Assembly (NCBI GenBank): GCA_017630115.1
Contig: JAGBVY010000011.1
Location: 1 to 8,742 of the forward strand
DNA length: 8,742 bases
Origin: Tidjanibacter sp.
Lineage (GTDB): Bacteria > Bacteroidota > Bacteroidia > Bacteroidales > Rikenellaceae
Reading direction: 5' to 3'
The notes beneath the pieces are model-generated. The model was given only the letters and a program-made list of their open reading frames with translations, had not been told where the DNA came from and searched no databases. Made by a program: the position numbers and the translations under genes. How positions within the stretch are numbered: the stretch's first letter is position 1; each line of letters begins with the position of its first letter. This document shows positions 1 to 5,540 of this stretch, in pieces.

Positions 1-610
1 AGAAGTGCGAGAGGTGGCGAGTGTGACGCAAGGCGTTTATTATAAGCACCTCCACATCTTCCAACTTCGACAACTCCTCATCGGAGATGTGGTTGAAGTC
101 TGTGAGATAGGCAATCGCCCCTATGCGAAAACCCGTAACGGGGAGCGTGAAGTGCTTGCCATTGATGGGAACAATGTCGAGTGTGCCGACACTGAAAGGC
201 TCTTGGGCGATGGTGCGGAGTGTGATTTGAGGCGCCCCAGGGTAGGGCTTCTCCATAAAGGCGTAGTCGAAATTTTTGCGAACAACCTCCTGCACCGCCT
301 CTGTGGCATAGACCTCAATGCTCTTGCGGCAGAAGTAGTTGAAAGCCCTCACATCGTCCAAGCCGATGATGTGGTCGGTGTGCTGATGGGTGAGCAGTAT
401 GGCGTCAATATCCTTCACACCAGCCCTGAGCATCTGGTAGCGGAAGTCGGGACCCGAGTCGATGACAACCCTTGTGGTGCCGTCCTCCACCATCACCGCC
501 GAGCGCAGTCGCCTGTCGCGCCTGTCCTTCGAGGTGCAGACCTTGCAGTCGCAACCAATCATCGGAACACCCTGCGAAGTGCCCGTGCCGAGAAATGTGA
601 GTTTCAACAT
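1..610 (-). CDS. MBL-fold metallohydrolase, PhnP-like (partial, C-terminus beyond left edge)
   Basis: This is a cytoplasmic metallo-beta-lactamase-fold hydrolase, probably a phosphodiesterase-type enzyme; the substrate is not knowable from sequence. The 203 visible residues begin MLKLTFLGTGTSQGVP, the usual opening of this subfamily. The metal-binding motif THQHTDH carries H75, H77, D79 and H80, and the later TDFNH segment has the expected bridging Asp. A Cys cluster near the N-terminus (C20, C22, C25 in GCDCKVC) resembles the extra structural zinc site of PhnP. The frame is open to the window edge, ending in LRHTRHLSHF, so perhaps 50 residues are missing judging by the family's usual length of about 250 (family knowledge). 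The start is the ATG at 610-608, which lies just behind a good Bacteroides-type promoter. No phosphonate genes are nearby, so a phn role should not be assumed. Confidence 0.88.
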   Translation of the reverse strand, partial: MLKLTFLGTGTSQGVPMIGCDCKVCTSKDRRDRRLRSAVMVEDGTTRVVIDSGPDFRYQMLRAGVKDIDAILLTHQHTDHIIGLDDVRAFNYFCRKSIEVYATEAVQEVVRKNFDYAFMEKPYPGAPQITLRTIAQEPFSVGTLDIVPINGKHFTLPVTGFRIGAIAYLTDFNHISDEELSKLEDVEVLIINALRHTRHLSHF

Positions 611-632
611 ACTAAAATCGCTATTACTCCCA

Positions 633-663
633 CAAATGTACAAAAAAACGGCTCATTCGCAAA
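633..663 (-). promoter_or_regulatory. Bacteroides-type promoter for the MBL hydrolase
   Basis: Read on the minus strand, TTTG (663-660) is followed after exactly 19 bases by TACATTTG (640-633). This matches the known Bacteroides sigma-ABfr pattern TTTG-N19-21-TAnnTTTG. Transcription would start at roughly 625-629, giving a leader of only about 15-20 bases before the ATG at 610. The -33 box lies in the loop of the upstream gene's terminator hairpin. The match is seen directly; promoter activity is inferred. Confidence 0.65.
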
Positions 664-674
664 GGAATGAGCCG
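642..674 (-). terminator. Rho-independent terminator of the POT transporter gene
   Basis: On the minus strand CGGCTCATTC (674-665) pairs perfectly with GAATGAGCCG (658-649), a 10-bp stem with a 6-base loop (664-659). Seven T residues follow directly (648-642). It lies 28 bases after the transporter's stop codon at 703-705. The plus-strand reading has no T tract after the stem, so it is directional. The T tract fills most of the space between the hairpin and the next gene's -7 box. Confidence 0.88.
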
Positions 675-702
675 AAACAAATTGGTGTATATCTCTGCAA
701 GA

Positions 703-2370
703 TTATGCAGTAACTTTTTCGAGCCACTTAACCATACCGAGCATTACGCCCATCGAGATGAGGCAGAAACCTGCAAATACTGCCCAGCACATCCACTGGT
801 CGGGGAAGGTGTTGAGCATAGTAACACCAATGGCGATGAAGAGGTTGCCGATAGCAGTAGCCGAGAGCCACAAGCCCTGGCAGATACCCTGCAAGTGGCG
901 AGGAGCAATCTTCGATACGAACGACAGACCCAGAGGCGAGATGAACAACTCAGCCACAGTCAGGAAGAAGTAGGTTGCAATCAGCACCAGAGGGCTGCAT
1001 TTCATAGCCTCCTTCATACCCTCAGCCAAGCCCTTGAACTCGTTGCCCGAAGGATAGCTGTTTACCATAGCGATAACCATCAGGAAGATGTAGGCACAAG
1101 CGGCGATGAACATACCGAGGGCAATCTTACGAGGAGTGGAAACCTCTTTACCCTTGCGAGCCAAAGCACCAAATACATACATAATGATGGGGGTGAGGAT
1201 GATTACAAACAAGGGGTTGATGCACTGCCAAATCTCGGGAGGAATCGAACCGGTCAAAACGAAGTCGCGAGCAAATACGGAGAGCGACTGACCGTTCTGG
1301 TGGAACGAGAACCAGAAGAATACTGCAACACCAAGCACTGCAAACAGAGCGTAGAGGCGCTGTTTGATCTCTTTTGCGTTAGCCTCTTTCTCCTCGGCGG
1401 TGTACTGTACCTCGGCTTTCTTCTCTTTCTTTGCGGGGTTGGGCAATTTGCCTTTAACGCAGAGGAAGATGGTAAGCGAGATGAGCATAGCTACAACCGA
1501 AGCGATGAACGAGAAGTGAACACCAGTGTTGAAAATCTCCAAGTAGGAGTTGCAGAAAGCTGCATCTACTACGCCAGTGTGACCAACAGTGGCTGCCAAG
1601 TTGTTGAGGTTCTCAGTAGCAACCTCGCTCATATTGCCGGCACCATTGATGTACTCGTGGCACAAACGGGGAAGGTCGGCATTGTAAGCCAAGTCGTGCA
1701 TTTTGAGCCAGAAGCTCCTCAGAAGGGGAGCAATGAAGGGGGCGATAACACCACCGATGTTGATGAATACGTATAAAATCTGGAAGCCGGAGTCGCGTTT
1801 CTCCTTAGCTTTTGCCAACTCCTCAGCGCCTTTCTTTGCAGCCTCAGCCTCGAAGTTGTCGTACATCTGACCAACGATAGCCTGCAAGTTGCCTTTGAAC
1901 AAACCGTTACCAAAAGCGATGATGAAGAGAGCCACGCAAGTGAGAACGAGTACCCACGAGAAACCAGCTGTCTCGGCAAATACGGGCACCGAAAGGATAC
2001 CATAACCCAAGGCCATAACCAAAAGACCTGAGATGATGGTGCCTTTGTACTTCTGGGTGCGGTCGGCGATAATACCACCGGGAAGGCTCAGAACGTAGAT
2101 AAGGAAATAGAAAACTGCGTAAATCCAGCCGGCAGCAGCGTCGCTGATACCAAATTTGGAGCAGATGAACAAAAGCAATACGGCATTCATAATGTAGTAG
2201 CCGAAACGCTCACCCATATTGCTAAGAGCAGCAGCGATGAGGCCTTTGGGGTGCTCCTTTTTGGCTTTGCGGATGTAGAATAACAAGAAGGGTATTACTA
2301 CAACCAAAATCGCCATCAGAATGAGCATAGGGCGGTTGTTTGCCCAGAGATTTGCGAAAAAGTTGATCAT
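703..2370 (-). CDS. POT-family proton-coupled oligopeptide transporter (MFS)
   Basis: This is an inner-membrane symporter of the POT/PTR family (555 aa) that probably takes up di- and tripeptides with protons. POT signatures seen: NMGERFGYY at 51-59 (the ExxERFxYY position), GGIIADR at 98-104, FGNGLFKGN at 153-161 with the conserved Lys159, LYVFINIGG at 199-207, and AELFISPLGLSFV at 473-485 with the conserved Glu474. The first Glu of ExxER is Asn51. An additional hydrophobic segment (about 14-33) precedes the canonical 12 helices and is followed by a positive stretch (RKAKKEHPKG), so about 13 membrane spans are predicted. Two insertions are visible: a charged Ala/Lys/Glu-rich cytoplasmic stretch at about 172-194, and a polar stretch of about 60 residues (222-282) between helices 5 and 6. 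The ATG at 2370 is preceded by A/T-rich sequence without a clear Shine-Dalgarno site. It appears monocistronic, ending at its own terminator. Substrate is inferred from family only. Confidence 0.92.
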   Translation of the reverse strand: MINFFANLWANNRPMLILMAILVVVIPFLLFYIRKAKKEHPKGLIAAALSNMGERFGYYIMNAVLLLFICSKFGISDAAAGWIYAVFYFLIYVLSLPGGIIADRTQKYKGTIISGLLVMALGYGILSVPVFAETAGFSWVLVLTCVALFIIAFGNGLFKGNLQAIVGQMYDNFEAEAAKKGAEELAKAKEKRDSGFQILYVFINIGGVIAPFIAPLLRSFWLKMHDLAYNADLPRLCHEYINGAGNMSEVATENLNNLAATVGHTGVVDAAFCNSYLEIFNTGVHFSFIASVVAMLISLTIFLCVKGKLPNPAKKEKKAEVQYTAEEKEANAKEIKQRLYALFAVLGVAVFFWFSFHQNGQSLSVFARDFVLTGSIPPEIWQCINPLFVIILTPIIMYVFGALARKGKEVSTPRKIALGMFIAACAYIFLMVIAMVNSYPSGNEFKGLAEGMKEAMKCSPLVLIATYFFLTVAELFISPLGLSFVSKIAPRHLQGICQGLWLSATAIGNLFIAIGVTMLNTFPDQWMCWAVFAGFCLISMGVMLGMVKWLEKVTA

Positions 2371-2435
2371 AAAATAAAGTTTTAGTTAAAAATGTTAGTG
2401 TTGTATTCTTCTTTTGGTATTTCCCATTAAAGCTA

Positions 2436-2443
2436 CAAAAATA
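2436..2443 (-). promoter_or_regulatory. Candidate -7 box for the POT transporter gene
   Basis: The minus strand reads TATTTTTG at 2443-2436, a match to the Bacteroides -7 consensus TAnnTTTG. It sits 65 bases before the ATG, so the leader would be about 60 bases and A/T-rich. No TTTG is found at the expected -33 distance; the bases there read GCAA. The motif is weakly specific in A/T-rich DNA, so this is a candidate only. Confidence 0.4.
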
Positions 2444-2457
2444 GGAATTTTTGAGAA

Positions 2458-2465
2458 TAAATTTG
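2458..2465 (+). promoter_or_regulatory. Candidate -7 box for the glgB unit
   Basis: The plus strand reads TAAATTTG at 2458-2465, matching TAnnTTTG and lying 62 bases before the branching-enzyme start. No TTTG occurs 19-21 bases upstream. It is back-to-back with the minus-strand candidate box, 14 bases away, so the two promoters would occupy nearly the same DNA. The rest of the 2371-2527 gap is A/T-rich with no other structure I can support. Confidence 0.4.
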
Positions 2466-2527
2466 CATTACAATAGAAAAAAGAGTATTTTTATTGTCAC
2501 ATTTCTCACAGTTATATATGATTTCGT

Positions 2528-4555
2528 ATGGCTAAACGATTGTCTATCATCGAGAAAGATAGTTGGCTCGAACCAGTTGAGGAGGAGCTTAACTATCGCT
2601 ACAAACTCTATACCGACCGACTGGCCGACATTGAGGCCTCCTCGGGCTCAATTGTTGATTTTGCAAACGGCTACCGCTACTTTGGCTTCCAGCGCGACGA
2701 GCGCAACAGGGGCTGGTGGTTTCGTGAGTGGCTGCCTGCCGCCGAGAGTGTCTATCTGTTTGGCGACTTCAACGGATGGGATCGTACTTCGTTGCCTTTA
2801 TTTAAGAATCCCACAACGGGTGTGTGGAGTATCTTCCTCTCTGACCGCGATTACCATTTGGCCCACGGAATGTTGTATAAGATACTCGTGACGGGTGCAA
2901 ATGGCACTCACGAGCGCATACCAGCTTGGGTTACTCGTGCTGTGCAGGACGACACAACCAAGAATTTTACAGCCCAGTTTTGGAATCCTGCTGAGCCTTT
3001 CGATTGGCAGGGCGACAATTTTAGGCTCCACCCCGAGGGGGGACTCTTTATCTATGAGTGTCACATAGGTATGGCGCAGGAGAAAGAGGGTGTAGGCTCC
3101 TACACCGAGTTTGCGGAGGTTGTTTTGCCTCGCATCAAGGCCGCAGGTTACAATGCCATACAGGTGATGGGTATTGCCGAACACCCCTACTATGGCAGCT
3201 ATGGCTACCACGTTGCCAACTTCTTTGCCCCCTCGTCGAGGTTTGGTACTCCCGAGGAGTTGAAGGCTTTGGTACGCAAGGCCCACGATATGGATATAGC
3301 TGTGATTATGGATATTGTCCACGCTCACTATGTGAAGAATTTTGCCGAAGGTATTAACGAACTCGACGGCTCACCTAATCTCTACTCCTTGGCGGGCGAT
3401 GCGGGCTATCAGCAGTATTGGGATTCAAAGATTTTCGACTTCGGCAAGAGGGAGGTGACCCACTTCCTGCTCTCGAATGTGAAGTACTGGATGGAGGAGT
3501 TTCATATTGACGGCTACCGCTTCGATGGTGTCACCTCAATGCTCTACTACCACCACGGCTACACCGAGTTTGATTGTCGCGAAAAATACTTCGATGCAGG
3601 GGTCAATCGTGACGCTATAACCTACCTAACGCTTGCCAACAAGCTGGTACACACCTTGCGCGAGGACGCTGTGACGATTGCTGAGGATGTGAGTGGTATG
3701 CCCGGCATTGCCAATAGGGTTGAGGATGGTGGCATAGGATTTGACTACCGCTTGGCTATGGGAGTGCCCGACTTTTGGATTAAGATGCTCAAAGAGATTC
3801 CCGACGAACAGTGGAACGTTTGGGACATTTGGAATGTACTGAACAATCGTGGCAACGATACCCAAACGATTGCCTACTGCGAGTCGCACGACCAAGCTAT
3901 GCAGGGCGACCAGACGATTGCTTTCCGCCTTTTGCAGACGGCAATGTATGATTCGATGCACACCGATAGCCACAACCCCGTAGTGGATAGGGGAATGGCT
4001 TTGCACAAGATGATTCGCCTTGTTACGGCCTCGCTTGGAGGACAAGGCTACCTCAATTTTATGGGCAACGAGTTTGGCCACCCAGAGTGGATTGATTTCC
4101 CCCGCTTGGGCAATAATTGGAGTTATAGCCACGCCCGTCGCCAGTGGTCGTTGGTCGATAACGAGGGGTTGCGTTACCACGCTTTGGGAGAATTCGATAG
4201 GGCTATGCTTACAATGCTGCGTCGCTACAATCAGCTCTCTCAGGGCTATGCTTGGCAGCAGGCTATGTACGATGGCGACCAAGTGATGGTCTATAACCAC
4301 TCCGATGTGGTATATGTATTCAATTGGAGCCCCACGCGCAGTGTGCCCAACTATATTATCCCCGTGCCCGAGCCCGGTGTCTATCGCATCCTGCTCTCCA
4401 CCGACGAAGAGCGATTTGGAGGTTTCGAGCGCAATGAACTCGACGGTAGGTTCCACACCTTCTCGCGCAAGGATGACGACGGGGTGGTGCGTCACTATAT
4501 GAAGATTTATTGTGTGGCTCGCACGGCAACGGTCTATAAGAAAATTGAAGAATAA
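2528..4555 (+). CDS. glgB: 1,4-alpha-glucan branching enzyme, eukaryote-type (GH13)
   Basis: This cytoplasmic enzyme cuts alpha-1,4-glucan chains and re-joins them through alpha-1,6 bonds during glycogen synthesis. The 675 residues show an N-terminal carbohydrate-binding/immunoglobulin-like region (about 60-155, with EWLPAAESVYLFGDFNGW), a GH13 barrel (about 170-560) and a C-terminal all-beta domain. The GH13 motifs are intact: DIVHAH (262-267), DGYRFDGVTSMLY (328-340) with nucleophile Asp333, TIAEDVSGMP (383-392) with acid/base Glu386, and ESHDQ (452-456) with Asp455. The segments DGVTSMLYYHHG and GYLNFMGNEFGHPEW are those of the plant/animal/fungal branching enzymes (subfamily GH13_8) rather than the E. 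coli GlgB type, which is known for Bacteroidetes. The ATG at 2528 is the first start after an in-frame TGA at 2519-2521. There is no clear Shine-Dalgarno site. No other glycogen genes are in the window; a small secreted protein follows after 24 bases. Confidence 0.95.
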   Translation: MAKRLSIIEKDSWLEPVEEELNYRYKLYTDRLADIEASSGSIVDFANGYRYFGFQRDERNRGWWFREWLPAAESVYLFGDFNGWDRTSLPLFKNPTTGVWSIFLSDRDYHLAHGMLYKILVTGANGTHERIPAWVTRAVQDDTTKNFTAQFWNPAEPFDWQGDNFRLHPEGGLFIYECHIGMAQEKEGVGSYTEFAEVVLPRIKAAGYNAIQVMGIAEHPYYGSYGYHVANFFAPSSRFGTPEELKALVRKAHDMDIAVIMDIVHAHYVKNFAEGINELDGSPNLYSLAGDAGYQQYWDSKIFDFGKREVTHFLLSNVKYWMEEFHIDGYRFDGVTSMLYYHHGYTEFDCREKYFDAGVNRDAITYLTLANKLVHTLREDAVTIAEDVSGMPGIANRVEDGGIGFDYRLAMGVPDFWIKMLKEIPDEQWNVWDIWNVLNNRGNDTQTIAYCESHDQAMQGDQTIAFRLLQTAMYDSMHTDSHNPVVDRGMALHKMIRLVTASLGGQGYLNFMGNEFGHPEWIDFPRLGNNWSYSHARRQWSLVDNEGLRYHALGEFDRAMLTMLRRYNQLSQGYAWQQAMYDGDQVMVYNHSDVVYVFNWSPTRSVPNYIIPVPEPGVYRILLSTDEERFGGFERNELDGRFHTFSRKDDDGVVRHYMKIYCVARTATVYKKIEE

Positions 4556-4579
4556 AAGTGTAGATACATACAAATAATT

Positions 4580-5032
4580 ATGCGTAGGATTATTGTTGTA
4601 TTGGCCAGCCTGTTGTTGTCTGTGACTGCTCTGTGGGCTCAGCAGGCGGAGTTTCAGGCCTTTGCCGGCAAATATGCCGACTTAAAGGAGTATACGGTTG
4701 CAGAGCTGGATGAGTCCACAATCCGTATTGCCTCTGCTCTGGCCAATAGCGACACGCGCAAGATGATGCGTGCCGTGGATTATATGATAATTATAGATTT
4801 TCAGGGCGAGGATAATGTGGCCTTCCGCGAGGATGTCTATGCGCTGGCCGAGCAACTTGGCTTTCAGATGATACGCGAAGAGTTTAGCGAGCAGGGTTAT
4901 ATGCAGGGCTTTTGCGATGAGACCAAAAAAGTATTTATAGTCTATGCCAATACGCCCAATCATCAGAATGCAACGTTGCTGATTGGCAATGAACACTTTA
5001 CGGAGGATATGTTCAATAGTCAGAAAAAATAA
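4580..5032 (+). CDS. Small secreted protein, possibly DUF4252-like
   Basis: This encodes 150 residues of unknown function. Residues 1-20 form a signal peptide: MRR, a hydrophobic core (IIVVLASLLLSVTAL) and a cleavage site after A-L-W-A, leaving Gln21 as the mature N-terminus. There is no Cys at the cleavage site, so it is not a lipoprotein; a periplasmic location is likely. The mature part has the order typical of the small Bacteroidetes DUF4252 proteins: a start such as FAGKYADLKEYTVAEL, a central hydrophobic strand (DYMIIIDF, 67-74), an alpha-helical part with charged residues, and a C-terminal strand and tail (TLLIGNEHFTEDMF, 132-145). That resemblance is from memory and is modest. It starts 24 bases after glgB and ends at a strong terminator, so co-transcription with glgB is probable, although a functional link is not implied. 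Confidence 0.75.
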   Translation: MRRIIVVLASLLLSVTALWAQQAEFQAFAGKYADLKEYTVAELDESTIRIASALANSDTRKMMRAVDYMIIIDFQGEDNVAFREDVYALAEQLGFQMIREEFSEQGYMQGFCDETKKVFIVYANTPNHQNATLLIGNEHFTEDMFNSQKK

Positions 5033-5079
5033 GATTATTGGCCTCTATATGCAATAAGCCTTATGGGCCTTATAATAAC

Positions 5080-5116
5080 AACTCGGGTATCTTTTTTAAT
5101 ACCCGAGTTTTATTTT
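5080..5116 (+). terminator. Rho-independent terminator of the glgB unit
   Basis: AACTCGGGTAT (5080-5090) pairs perfectly with ATACCCGAGTT (5099-5109), giving an 11-bp stem and an 8-base loop. A T-rich tail runs to 5116. It lies 47 bases after the stop of the secreted-protein gene. On the minus strand the tail (GTTATTAT) is only partly T-rich, so it might also weakly terminate the converging DUF454 transcript. Confidence 0.87.
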
Positions 5117-5125
5117 TGGATTTAT

Positions 5126-5163
5126 GTCGGTAGTCGGTTGACGGTGGTCGGTAGACGGTAGTC
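5126..5163. repeat. Diverged tandem heptamer repeat, five units plus a partial
   Basis: Five consecutive 7-base units read GTCGGTA, GTCGGTT, GACGGTG, GTCGGTA and GACGGTA, followed by a partial GTC. Positions 1, 3, 4, 5 and 6 are invariant (G.CGGT.); position 2 is T or A and position 7 varies. The array lies between the terminator and the DUF454 stop codon, and its final bases (5162-5163) overlap that stop. It has no spacers, so it is not a CRISPR array. Function is unknown. Confidence 0.8.
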
Positions 5164-5530
5164 AATTATTTGTGGCGTTTGGCACTCGGAAGATTACAAC
5201 ATAGCAACCCACCGCGCCTGCAACGCCCACAATCCAGTCGGCCAGAGTGTTTGGGATGAAAAAGATTATCGACGAAGTGACCATCGTTACCATTAGTGCC
5301 ACAGCCATCACCTTTGAGCTTAGGCGCATACCTCCACGTCGCTGATAACTGCGTATGTAACCTCCAAGCGGCGAGTCGATTAGCCATTGCCAAAGGCGTG
5401 CCGACGAGCGGAAGAAAAACCACGAGGCTGCCAATAGTAGTGGTGTGGTAGGGAGGCCCGGCACGGCAATTCCCACAACGCCAAGTGCCAGACAGATAGC
5501 TCCGAGAAGTATATATAGGTGTCGTTTCAT
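5162..5530 (-). CDS. DUF454 (YbaN-like) inner-membrane protein
   Basis: A 122-residue membrane protein of the DUF454/YbaN family, whose function is not known. The family pattern is clear: an N-terminal helix (YILLGAICLALGVVGIAVPG, about 6-25), the signature PGLPTTPLLLAASWFFFRSSARLWQWL (given here as positions 24-50, key residues P27, T28, T29, P30, R41, S42, S43), the loop SPLGGYIRSYQ (53-63), and two further hydrophobic segments at about 73-92 and 97-114. The start is placed at the ATG at 5530-5528, ten bases after the stop of the helicase gene. A TTG six codons upstream (5548) is in frame but would overlap that stop and is less plausible. A GAGGG at 5539-5535 precedes the ATG by four bases, short for a Shine-Dalgarno site. 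Co-transcription with the helicase is likely; a shared function is not shown. Confidence 0.9.
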   Translation of the reverse strand: MKRHLYILLGAICLALGVVGIAVPGLPTTPLLLAASWFFFRSSARLWQWLIDSPLGGYIRSYQRRGGMRLSSKVMAVALMVTMVTSSIIFFIPNTLADWIVGVAGAVGCYVVIFRVPNATNN

Positions 5531-5540
5531 CTGGCCCTCA

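Noticed and set aside
5..670. Plus-strand open frame of 221 codons
   Set aside because: It is antisense to the MBL hydrolase, which has an intact metal-binding motif and a proper promoter; the plus-strand product resembles no known family.
667..1776. Long plus-strand open frame of about 369 codons
   Set aside because: It is entirely antisense to the POT transporter apart from its first bases, its product is polar with no recognisable domain, and the transporter on the other strand has clear family motifs.
3626..4573. Minus-strand open frame of 315 codons
   Set aside because: It is antisense to glgB, whose catalytic motifs span this region; no domain, promoter or plausible partner gene supports it.
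5054..5073. Second hairpin (ATAAG...CTTAT) upstream of the glgB terminator
   Set aside because: Only a 5-bp A/T-rich outer stem with mismatches inside and no T tract; too weak to call.
5126..5163. CRISPR-like array
   Set aside because: The units are directly adjacent 7-mers with no spacers, and no cas gene is present.
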